This document shows positions 19,343-27,419 of a stretch of 64,000 nucleotides of DNA, one piece after another. The stretch is from NCBI GenBank assembly GCA_938031175.1, contig CALHGZ010000002.1, positions 203,242-267,241 on the forward strand. The letters are read 5' to 3'. Source of the stretch: Candidatus Kapaibacterium sp. (lineage in GTDB: Bacteria > Bacteroidota > Ignavibacteria > Kapaibacteriales > UBA2268). Position 1 is the stretch's first letter. Each line of letters opens with the position of its first letter. The notes beneath the pieces were generated by a model, which saw nothing but the letters and a program-made list of their open reading frames with translations, did not search any database and was not told the DNA's origin. The translations under genes and the position numbers were made by a program.

Positions 19343-21295
19343 TTAGTTTGCTTTATTATAGGAAATTACTACATTAGCATTTGCAGGTGAAACTTTGACG
19401 TATCCTTGCATTTCTTGATGAAGGGCTGAGCAGAAATCTGTGCAATAAAATGGGTAAACACCGGGGGATTTCGGTGTCCATTTTAAAGTAGCTGTTTCAC
19501 CAGGCATAATTAATAATTCTGCATTTTCTGCTCCTTTAACTGCGAATCCGTGTGGAATATCCCAATCCTGTTCTAAGTTTGTTACGTGCCAATATACTAT
19601 ATCTCCAACTTTAATCCCTTCAATATTATCGGGCATAAAATGCGAACGGATTGTAGAAATATATATTCTGACAATATTGCCTTCTCGAATAACTCGGGCA
19701 TCTTTTTCAGATTTAATTGCATAAGGATGATTATTTTCTCCTAGTGGATAAATTTTCTTTGCATTTTTCATTACGATTTCTGCTGGGATAGCTTGTGCAT
19801 AATGTGGCTCACCTACAGTAGGAAAATCAAGTAAAAGCTTCATTTTGTCGCCGGAAATGTCATATAATTGAGCTGATTGAGTTAATTCGGGTCCCGTTGG
19901 CAAATATCTGTCTTTTGTAATTTTATTAAGAGCTATAACATATTTACCCCATGGTTTTTTACTGTCACCACCTGGAATCATCAAGTGACCAATTGAATAA
20001 TAAGTCGGAACTCTATCAACAACTTCCCAAGTCCCGATTTTCCATTTTACAATTTCTGATGATAGGAACATAGATGTATACCCATAACCTTTGTCGTCGA
20101 ATTCAGTGTGAAGTGGTCCCAAACCTGGTTCTTTGACTTCTCCTGCTAAAACAGCTTCATAATTGAGTACGGGAATGCCATCAATTTCTTTATCAAATTT
20201 CTTTTCTTCAATTGCTTTAAGCATTTTAGAAAATGAAAAAACTGGTATTAGAGCAGCTAGTTTCCCACCAGCAACGATGTATTCACCCGAAGGGTCAACA
20301 TCGCATCCGTGTGGTGATTTTGGGACCGGAATGTAATAGATCATACCTGGACAATCCTGGGGTAAAAGAACTTTGACTTTATTGATTTCGTTAGAAGTAG
20401 CGGTATGGGTTTTTTCGTCGAAATAATTATGCCTATATCTTGTTGATACTTCTTTAAATTTCCCTTGTTTGATGTATTCCTCTGCGAGTTTCCAATTTAC
20501 AGCAGCTATAAAATCTTTATCATTTTGACTTGCATTGACTTCAAGTAATGTATGTGCTTGCTCTGTATTATAGGATGTAAAAAAGAACCAACCATGCGAA
20601 GCATTTTTCCCTGCACGACTTAAATCGTAATTGAATCCAGGAACAAGAAGTTGAAATGCAAGCTCCATTCGACCGCTTGCTTTATCAATTTTTATGAAAG
20701 AAATAGAGCCTTTGAAATTATCCTTATATGTATCAATTGCTACATCCTGATTTGGAATAGGAACGCTAAAGCGAGTACCTGCAACAACATATTCAGTATT
20801 CTCAGTTAAAAATGGAGAGCTATGATTACCTGCACTAAATGGAATTTCAATAATTTCGACAGTTTTGAATGAGCTTAAATCAATTCTTGCAACTCGGGGT
20901 GTGTTATTGCCATTAATAAATATCCACCGTCCATCTGGAATACCGTCAGTAGTTGATAAAGCTGGATGGTGCGCATCATCCCAAGGAATAAATCCATAAG
21001 AAGTTTCCAGCATTGGCTTGGTTTCTTCAGAATAGCCCCATCCATTTTCGGGATTTTGTGAGAAAACGGGTATAACTTTTAGTAAGCGTCCGCTTGGTAT
21101 TCCGTAAACAGATAATTGACCGCTGAATCCACCAGAGAAAAATCCATAAAATTCATCATATTTGCCGGGTGCGACATAGACTTTGCTCGCTGCATCAACA
21201 TCACCTGCCAAATCTGAACTTGATTTGCAGGATACAAAATATGCAACAATAGCTATTATAGCTACTGCAATTGCTAAATAGTAATTTTTTTTCAT
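19343..21295 (-). CDS. nosZ: Nitrous oxide reductase, clade II (Sec-exported)
   Basis: A 650-residue multicopper enzyme that reduces N2O to N2 in the periplasm. The N-terminal seven-bladed propeller shows the CuZ histidines in DDAHHP, GNHSSPF, SPHGCDVDP, GPLHTEFDD and GEPHYAQA. The cupredoxin CuA domain at the C-terminus has C618-TDF-C622-SAL-H626-QE-M629, plus the upstream His in WDIPHGF. Export is by a Sec-type signal, not Tat, which defines clade II; the signal ends in YFVSC at residue 23, so NosZ may be lipid-anchored. A small cytochrome c gene lies 31 bases upstream and the accessory genes follow. No NosR is present, as usual for clade II. Confidence 0.97.
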   Translation of the reverse strand: MKKNYYLAIAVAIIAIVAYFVSCKSSSDLAGDVDAASKVYVAPGKYDEFYGFFSGGFSGQLSVYGIPSGRLLKVIPVFSQNPENGWGYSEETKPMLETSYGFIPWDDAHHPALSTTDGIPDGRWIFINGNNTPRVARIDLSSFKTVEIIEIPFSAGNHSSPFLTENTEYVVAGTRFSVPIPNQDVAIDTYKDNFKGSISFIKIDKASGRMELAFQLLVPGFNYDLSRAGKNASHGWFFFTSYNTEQAHTLLEVNASQNDKDFIAAVNWKLAEEYIKQGKFKEVSTRYRHNYFDEKTHTATSNEINKVKVLLPQDCPGMIYYIPVPKSPHGCDVDPSGEYIVAGGKLAALIPVFSFSKMLKAIEEKKFDKEIDGIPVLNYEAVLAGEVKEPGLGPLHTEFDDKGYGYTSMFLSSEIVKWKIGTWEVVDRVPTYYSIGHLMIPGGDSKKPWGKYVIALNKITKDRYLPTGPELTQSAQLYDISGDKMKLLLDFPTVGEPHYAQAIPAEIVMKNAKKIYPLGENNHPYAIKSEKDARVIREGNIVRIYISTIRSHFMPDNIEGIKVGDIVYWHVTNLEQDWDIPHGFAVKGAENAELLIMPGETATLKWTPKSPGVYPFYCTDFCSALHQEMQGYVKVSPANANVVISYNKAN

Positions 21296-21326
21296 AGAGA
21301 CTCCATATATTGTTTAAGAAAGTGGG

Positions 21327-21734
21327 TCATTTAGCTCCATCAATATCTCTAAGATGCTCTAATAATGCACGGGCATCTTGTTCATTTATATTTTGATTAG
21401 TCATTTGAGTCATATATTCAGCCAACATAGCTCTAACTGTTGGATTTTTTTTAGCCATCTCTTCAGGATTAATTATCATATTCATTATAAATTCAGGAGA
21501 GCGTCTTTCTGTAACTCCTCTTAAGGGCGGTCCAACGTATCGTTCGTCATATTTATGACAGGCTGTGCATTTCTCACGGAAAATTTCTGCTCCCTTTTCT
21601 GCTAATTGTTTGTCTAATGCTCCTATTTCTACTTTTTTGATTGGCCCTATTCCTCGATCAACATTATCTGACTCACCACAGGCAAATATTATTAGTGATA
21701 ATAAAATTATCGTTAGCATTTTGAAGTTTTTCAT
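21327..21734 (-). CDS. Monohaem cytochrome c lipoprotein, probable NosZ electron donor
   Basis: A 135-residue class I-type cytochrome: lipoprotein signal MKNFKMLTIILLSLIIFAC (lipid Cys 19), haem motif CTACH at residues 56-60 preceded by GAEIFREK, then YVGPPLRGV. Met residues C-terminal to the haem (for example AEYMTQMTN) could provide the sixth ligand. As the first gene of the nos operon it is the likely carrier that feeds electrons to the CuA site of NosZ. The 278 bases upstream contain the operon promoter region, where I could not identify a certain promoter. Confidence 0.93.
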   Translation of the reverse strand: MKNFKMLTIILLSLIIFACGESDNVDRGIGPIKKVEIGALDKQLAEKGAEIFREKCTACHKYDERYVGPPLRGVTERRSPEFIMNMIINPEEMAKKNPTVRAMLAEYMTQMTNQNINEQDARALLEHLRDIDGAK

Positions 21735-21975
21735 AACAATCCTTTTTAATAAGATAAAAAAGTCTGAATAACAATTGCAATTTTAAAAAAAAATTATATG
21801 ATATACAAATTTTTTTTTGGGTTATTTAGCTAATTTAATAAAATATTTTTAAAAATAGTAAATTTTTAATTCAGAATTTAAGGTATGTTTATTAAAAATT
21901 TTTATTTTAAAGAAGCGATAAGAATTTATATAAAAAATTTATTATCTGCTATTTGTTCGATTGAAGAAATATAAT

Positions 21976-22011
21976 GTGATTGTGAGAATTTAAGTGATTG
22001 TAAGGATTGAA
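21976..22011. repeat. Imperfect tandem 18-bp repeat
   Basis: GTGATTGTGAGAATTTAA (21976-21993) is followed directly by GTGATTGTAAGGATTGAA (21994-22011); 15 of 18 bases match. It lies between the end of the DUF2490-like gene and the nos operon, about 240 bases upstream of the first nos gene. It could be a regulator site or chance in AT-rich DNA. Confidence 0.5.
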
Positions 22012-22012
22012 C

Positions 22013-22681
22013 TTATTGAATTAATTTCAATGTTTTAATCTGGTAGCTAATTCCAAATACAAATTTTGATTCTGGTTTTTCAATGTTAAATTCATTTTCA
22101 TGCATAAAATAAAGCTCGATTGATTGTCGCTTCATAGTAGCAATATCGGTTGTGAATATGTATCTTATATTATTAAATCGTTGGATATTAATGTTGTAAA
22201 ACAAATCTGCTTCAATAGAAAAAGAGATTTTTTTTGATAAATTATATGTTATACATAATTTTTGTCTTATTTGTTGATTATCTTTGTCTAAATCGAATCC
22301 TTTGGAATCGTACCTTATTCTATATTTGAAATCAAATCTATTTGATGATTGGGTGAAGTTAGAGGAGAAATATAAACCATTGATATTCGATTTTTCTCTA
22401 ATTTTCCAACGATAGTATGACGAAACGCGCCACCAGGGGAATATCCGATAGGAAATGCCGATATCGTTTATATCAGATTTTATAAGTTTTTCAGATAGGT
22501 TTGAACGTATTTCTTTTGTAGCACGTATGGATACACCATAGACCACTGGGAAGTCTAAGTCGATACCACTCCATAATTCTATAGGTTCGTTTTGCCCCCA
22601 GATATAAATATTATTTTGAAAAAATGATGAAATAATTATGGTAGTGATGAATTTGAAATATTTAAGGATCGGCAATTGCAT
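22013..22681 (-). CDS. DUF2490-like outer-membrane beta-barrel protein
   Basis: A 222-residue protein with an N-terminal hydrophobic signal and alternating amphipathic strands rich in Tyr, Phe and Arg (YRIFPWWRVSSYYRWKIR, FKYRIRYDSKG, IELYFMHENEF), ending in a strand ISYQIKTLKLI. The pattern and length fit the DUF2490 family of small outer-membrane barrels. It is the last of three minus-strand genes after the VTC-domain and DUF4956 genes, a grouping seen in other Bacteroidota, so it probably serves the same unknown envelope pathway. Confidence 0.7.
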   Translation of the reverse strand: MQLPILKYFKFITTIIISSFFQNNIYIWGQNEPIELWSGIDLDFPVVYGVSIRATKEIRSNLSEKLIKSDINDIGISYRIFPWWRVSSYYRWKIREKSNINGLYFSSNFTQSSNRFDFKYRIRYDSKGFDLDKDNQQIRQKLCITYNLSKKISFSIEADLFYNINIQRFNNIRYIFTTDIATMKRQSIELYFMHENEFNIEKPESKFVFGISYQIKTLKLIQ

Positions 22682-22689
22682 TTAATATT

Positions 22690-23298
22690 TTAATTTTCCT
22701 TGTCGTAATATATTCTAATCCGTGCGATATCCCTTAAAAAATCAATATTTCCAATTTCGAATTTTTTAATGTTCAAGCCCGTTCTCTCTCTAAGATCAGC
22801 TAAAAGTTGTTTGTGATTTTCTGGTCTAATTAATTCAATTTTTTCGATGATTATTGTTTTCTGGTGTTCTCTTTTTATAAAGAAGTATTCTAAAAAGACG
22901 CCTGTAGCTATAATTATGATATTGCTGACTAAAATAATGAGAGGATTATAATTTTCAGTTATTATTGAATTGATGAGGGCTATTGTAATTGCTGCGAAAA
23001 TATAAGTCATTTCTTTGATTCTAACGGTTGTTGTCCTGTATCGGAGAATCGAAAATATTGCAAGAATGCCAAAGGCAAACCCAAGGCTTAACTTTGCGTT
23101 TTGTAAGGAAAAACAGACAAGAAAAACAAGTATGTTGAGGAAAACAAGTGTAAAGAAATAATTTTTCTTGTATTGCTGTTTGTAGTAGACAAAATAAGCA
23201 AAGATCAGAATTGAGATAATATTTACAAAAAATCTTACTATAAAGTCAAGTATGTTACCGTTGCTGAAGTGATTAAAATTAAAAAGTGTATTCTCCAT
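22690..23298 (-). CDS. DUF4956-family membrane protein
   Basis: An approximately 202-residue inner-membrane protein with four or five hydrophobic segments in the first 140 residues and a soluble C-terminal ferredoxin-like tail (IEKIELIRPENHKQLLADLRERTGL). The central segment FAFGILAIFSILRYRTTTVRIKEMTY is the family hallmark. DUF4956 proteins are usually encoded beside VTC-domain proteins, as here, but their activity is not known. The frame is open to 23322; I prefer the Met at 23298 (MENTLFNFNHF), which still overlaps the upstream gene by 20 bases, so translation is coupled. Confidence 0.85.
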   Translation of the reverse strand: MENTLFNFNHFSNGNILDFIVRFFVNIISILIFAYFVYYKQQYKKNYFFTLVFLNILVFLVCFSLQNAKLSLGFAFGILAIFSILRYRTTTVRIKEMTYIFAAITIALINSIITENYNPLIILVSNIIIIATGVFLEYFFIKREHQKTIIIEKIELIRPENHKQLLADLRERTGLNIKKFEIGNIDFLRDIARIRIYYDKEN

Positions 23299-24061
23299 CA
23301 AAGCTTCCGCAAATTTTATCAATCAATCTTAGTTTTGGTTTGTATCTATTGTATTTTAACTTATTGTTGGTTAGGATTGTGCCTGTGCAGTATTTGCTAA
23401 TTTTAATTGGATACACCTGTTCTTTTCTTAGTAATTCGAGTACATCAGATCTAAAACCTAAGAAGTTACTTTTTATTTCTCCGATTACTAAACCGTGTAT
23501 TTGTAATTCTGAAATTGTGTTTCTGAAAAAAATATTTGTATCAAATGTAATTTTTTCGCAATTTCTTTTATGAAGGAAAGTTATCCTTTGATAAGAAACG
23601 AATAGTTTAGGTAGAAGTTTTGAATTGTCAATATTTAGATATTTCTTTAAAAATTCATTTTCAGATTGTTCGATAATGAAGCTGAAAATACTTTTTTTCC
23701 GATATTTTTGTGTCAATCTTTTATTATCTCTTTTCTTAATTTCGAAATAACAATCCCCTTTTTCGATATATCTTCTGAATCTGATTTTGAATCTATTTTG
23801 CTTTCCGTTTATGTGGTCATTAAATAAGTCATAAAATAGGGTGTCGAAATAAAGATTTTCATAATGGAATATTCTTTTATTGTTGATTTCAAGAATGTTA
23901 TAATGGTTTAGGAGAGTTTTAATCAATTTAGAGAAAATTTCAATGTTGATAATGAATTTTGTATCGTATCGCCTTAATAAATCCTTTTTTTCGAGTTCAT
24001 CTAATGTTATTGATTGGAACTTTTGTAAATAATTGTTAAATATTTCGAACCCTTTTCCCAA
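23279..24061 (-). CDS. VTC-domain (polyphosphate polymerase-like) protein
   Basis: A 260-residue cytoplasmic protein of the CYTH/triphosphate-tunnel type VTC domain. Visible features are RRYDTKFIIN near the N-terminus, YFDT, the basic strand RFKIRFRRYIEKGDCYFEIKKRD, YQRITFLHKR, and the acidic/basic end LVIGEIKSN. In eukaryotes VTC4 makes polyphosphate; the bacterial DUF4956-linked branch has no firmly established product, and whether this protein polymerises phosphate is inference. It is first in a three-gene set with the DUF4956 and DUF2490-like genes. Confidence 0.85.
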   Translation of the reverse strand: MGKGFEIFNNYLQKFQSITLDELEKKDLLRRYDTKFIINIEIFSKLIKTLLNHYNILEINNKRIFHYENLYFDTLFYDLFNDHINGKQNRFKIRFRRYIEKGDCYFEIKKRDNKRLTQKYRKKSIFSFIIEQSENEFLKKYLNIDNSKLLPKLFVSYQRITFLHKRNCEKITFDTNIFFRNTISELQIHGLVIGEIKSNFLGFRSDVLELLRKEQVYPIKISKYCTGTILTNNKLKYNRYKPKLRLIDKICGSFDGEYTF

Positions 24062-24261
24062 GGCATTTGTTAATATTGTTAATATTTATTTAGAGATATA
24101 ATCAATTTTTGATGTTTTTTTGAGTTTTTGCAAAAATTAATTTTCAATATAATTATTTAACACTTTTTTAACAAAAAGGTCTCATACAGTGATTATACCT
24201 TGAATAAAGTTATAATAGAAATAATTTGAGCTTAAAGTTTAATTCAGGTTTTATTAAGTAA

Positions 24262-25311
24262 CTAAGATTGAGCAGTAGCTTGGTGGATTTTATTTTTTTG
24301 AAGCTGCTCGTAGAGTTCGTTTATATTTTCAATTAAAACCTCGTGCAGATTATCTAATGGGATAACTTTATGATTTATACCAGAGTTTATAATGGTATCG
24401 GGCATAGTAGGTGCAAGTGCGGTTTTGGGATTTTGAACAAGTATTAAACCATTTGCAGATTCAATTGCCGAAGCACCCATTAATCCATCGGAACCTAAAC
24501 CTGTTAAAATTAGACCAATACAGTATTTGCCAAAGGATTCAGCAGCTGATCTAAATAATGGATCTGCTGAAGGCCTGACAAAATTTTCTTTTGGTCCATC
24601 GTCTAAATATATTTTGTAGCTAAGTTTATCAATTACTATATGTCGTTCGCCTGGTGCAATGTATATGTTATCAGTTTCGGAATCTATACCATTTGTAACA
24701 ATCTGAACTTTGAGTTCAGTTTCATTTTGTAATCTTTGAGCAAATGTTTCGATCATCCAACTCGGTCCATGTTGAACAATGTAGAAAGCTGCTTTGTTGG
24801 TTCGAGGCATTTTCTTAAGAATTTTAACAATTGTTGGTGGTCCGCCGGTGCTTGTTGCAATTACGACTCCGATGAAATTAGGGTTTAAATCATTATTGAG
24901 TGTGATTCTATTTGTTTTAGATAATGAAATTTTATGGACTTTTCGGGCTAATGCATCATTTAATCGGGATAATAATTCGTCAATTTCTATTGGTTTTGCA
25001 ATGTAATCATCAGCACCAGATTCGAGGGCATAAGTTCTAGCATTTTCAGATACGAGAGCTGTAATCATTATTATTAAAGGGGGAGGTACAATCTTTTCAC
25101 GAACTCTTCTGATTAGCTCTATTCCATCTATTTGTGGCATCATCCAATCTGTTAAAATAGCTTCGAATTTATCATAATCTAAAATTGATAATGCCTCTTT
25201 ACCATTGTGAGCTATTTCAACGTTGTAACCAGCTTTGGTGAGTATTCTTTTTAATAATATTGCATTTGTTACTTCATCTTCAACTACCAGAATTTTTATA
25301 GGCTGTTCCAT
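24262..25311 (-). CDS. cheB: Response regulator receiver - CheB methylesterase fusion
   Basis: Residues ~6-120 are a receiver domain: acidic pair VVEDE, phospho-Asp in LTDWMMP, Thr in MITA, Lys in AKPIE. After a short linker, residues ~145-340 are a CheB catalytic domain with Ser in IATSTGGPP, His in VQHGPSWM and Asp in LTGLGSDGLMG. It would remove methyl or amide groups from chemoreceptor glutamates when phosphorylated. No receptor, CheR, CheA or CheW is in the window, so its target is unknown. The frame starts at 25326, but MEQPIKILVVEDE at 25311 is the natural start. It follows the M16 gene by 36 bases. Confidence 0.92.
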   Translation of the reverse strand: MEQPIKILVVEDEVTNAILLKRILTKAGYNVEIAHNGKEALSILDYDKFEAILTDWMMPQIDGIELIRRVREKIVPPPLIIMITALVSENARTYALESGADDYIAKPIEIDELLSRLNDALARKVHKISLSKTNRITLNNDLNPNFIGVVIATSTGGPPTIVKILKKMPRTNKAAFYIVQHGPSWMIETFAQRLQNETELKVQIVTNGIDSETDNIYIAPGERHIVIDKLSYKIYLDDGPKENFVRPSADPLFRSAAESFGKYCIGLILTGLGSDGLMGASAIESANGLILVQNPKTALAPTMPDTIINSGINHKVIPLDNLHEVLIENINELYEQLQKNKIHQATAQS

Positions 25312-25347
25312 AAGTTTGAGTAACATTATTTGAACATGTTATAATAC

Positions 25348-27399
25348 CTAATTATCGGTTGATTCTGGTAAAAATGTAGTTTCATTAAATTCTGGGTTAA
25401 TCTTGTAATTGAAATCATACATAATATTGAAATAGGGACTTTTTTCAATTACAGATTTTGGGAATAAGAACCCTTCGAATTCATCATAATTTATAAATTC
25501 AGTTGTAATTAAAAAAGTATTAAGATTATTCTCTACCAAAGTTTCTGCCTTGGTTAGTAGATATGTATCTTTATCGAAGTAATAATATAACTTTCTACTG
25601 AGTGGAGATTCTGCTTTTAAAACTATGTTATTTCCCTGAATACCCAGAACATTGCATTTATAACCTAATTCAATCAAACTTGTTATTGGGAAGATTTTAG
25701 ACATTAAGACTGAACTTTCATTAATGAGATCAGTCTCTTCTTCGATGCTATAACCTAAGTTTGTCCAAGATTTTGAACCATTAACCCATAATTCTTGTGA
25801 AATTTCATTGATTTGAATTTTCTGATACATTTTATCTGGCACTTGATATTTTATAATAATTGAACCTTCTGTGGCTGGATTTTGATAATTATACATTTTA
25901 ATGATACCATTTTTTTCGAGTGTAAATAATTTGGTTAAATCTTTGCTAATTTTTTCTTTATATCTGTTAATGAGTTTTTCAGGAGACATTGCATATTTTT
26001 CAAATTTTCCATAAAATGAGTTCAAAGGATTTAAATTTTCATCGTATATGAATAAATTATGATTACGTTCCAAAATCTTTCCTAATTCATTGTCCCCCAG
26101 AACTATATTCCAATGAATTTCAGTAGCAATGTATTTTTGAAAGACTTTTAAAATTGAAATTGGAGATTCGTTTCTAAGTTTTCGGGGAAGTTGTTTATAA
26201 TAATCAATTGAGTTATTCATCAAAAGTGATGAATAAATGAGTTTAGAAACTATTGACGGATCATCGAATGATAATGTGATTTTCCCTCCTAAATTCTGTT
26301 GTGTTGCATTTAATGTTTCAATATCTGGTATTTTTTTGGAAATAAATTTGATATTATCTTTGATTAATTGTATTGCTTTCTCTGACTCGTCTTTATTGCA
26401 TTCAATACCAATAAGAGCAAAATTTAGAAAAAGGTTATCACTTAAATAGCTTTCAATACCTTTAAATGACTTGATAGATCTACTCAGTTCTTTAGTTAGA
26501 AACCCATTGTCTGAAGATGTTAGCATATTTAATATAATTTTTAGTATTTCGTAGTCAAAATCAGTTTTAGATGGTGCATTGAAAATAAAGTAAATATGTG
26601 TATTATCGGATTTAGCGGGTAGTTGTATTAGATGTATTCCTTTGGGTAATGTTTTTTGATCTGCGATTTGAATATCAATATCAGTGGTTTTTTTCCAATT
26701 GTGATATAAATTCTCTATTTGTTTAATCATATCCTTAGTTTTGAAATCACCTTGAATAATAATTGTAGAATTATTTGGTGAAATATATTTTTCAAGGTAG
26801 TTTTTTATCGAATTTATATTGATATTGCCTGAATCAAAAGCCTTATAGGAGTAATTGTGATTCGTTCCGAATATAATATTGCCTGCTAAATTTATTGCCA
26901 GACTTTTGAAATCGTTACTATTTAATAGTTGTGTTCGGTCTGATAGGACATTTTGTAGCAAATCTTTGTTAATTTCAGTTTTAATTATTATTTCTGCTAT
27001 CAATGGTAAATAATGTTTTAAATTTTTTTTAAGGAATTTAAATTCCAGAACAAAGTAATCTTTTGTTAAATTGTAATTTATTTCAAGAGAATGGTTTTTT
27101 ATAAATTTGTTGAGTTTATCGGAGTTAATTATTGCTGAGGTATAAACGCGCGGTGCAATATTAGCTAGCATAATTTGATTTATATCTTTTGATTGTGCCC
27201 CACGTATGTAAAAATGGATTATTATGAATGGATAATCTTTTCGCTCTAAGAGGTTGATTTTTAGACCATTTTTTAGTGTATGGGTTTTTATCTCAGATAG
27301 AGAAATCTTATAATCTTCAATTGGATTGGGTTTTTCTATGTTTTCTGTTGCTAAAACTAAACTTATATTCAAAAGCATAAATGTTAAGAGCAAAATCAT
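25348..27399 (-). CDS. Zinc-less M16-like protein with C-terminal LolA-like domain
   Basis: A 683-residue exported protein. After the signal peptide (MILLLTFMLLNISLVLA), residues ~35-430 have the M16 (insulinase) fold: TLKNGLKINLLERKDYPF, ISPNNSTIIIQGDFK. The HxxEH site is absent; the equivalent helix reads INQIMLANIAPRVY, as in non-catalytic M16 subunits. Residues ~470-680 look like a LolA/outer-membrane-lipoprotein-sorting fold (YYYFDKDTYLLTKAETLV, DEFEGFLFP). It pairs with the M16-like protein just upstream (20-base gap), and a GGAG sits nine bases before its ATG. Role unknown; a non-proteolytic chaperone or scaffold is plausible. Confidence 0.85.
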   Translation of the reverse strand: MILLLTFMLLNISLVLATENIEKPNPIEDYKISLSEIKTHTLKNGLKINLLERKDYPFIIIHFYIRGAQSKDINQIMLANIAPRVYTSAIINSDKLNKFIKNHSLEINYNLTKDYFVLEFKFLKKNLKHYLPLIAEIIIKTEINKDLLQNVLSDRTQLLNSNDFKSLAINLAGNIIFGTNHNYSYKAFDSGNININSIKNYLEKYISPNNSTIIIQGDFKTKDMIKQIENLYHNWKKTTDIDIQIADQKTLPKGIHLIQLPAKSDNTHIYFIFNAPSKTDFDYEILKIILNMLTSSDNGFLTKELSRSIKSFKGIESYLSDNLFLNFALIGIECNKDESEKAIQLIKDNIKFISKKIPDIETLNATQQNLGGKITLSFDDPSIVSKLIYSSLLMNNSIDYYKQLPRKLRNESPISILKVFQKYIATEIHWNIVLGDNELGKILERNHNLFIYDENLNPLNSFYGKFEKYAMSPEKLINRYKEKISKDLTKLFTLEKNGIIKMYNYQNPATEGSIIIKYQVPDKMYQKIQINEISQELWVNGSKSWTNLGYSIEEETDLINESSVLMSKIFPITSLIELGYKCNVLGIQGNNIVLKAESPLSRKLYYYFDKDTYLLTKAETLVENNLNTFLITTEFINYDEFEGFLFPKSVIEKSPYFNIMYDFNYKINPEFNETTFLPESTDN

Positions 27400-27419
27400 A
27401 ATTATAACTCCTTATTTGA

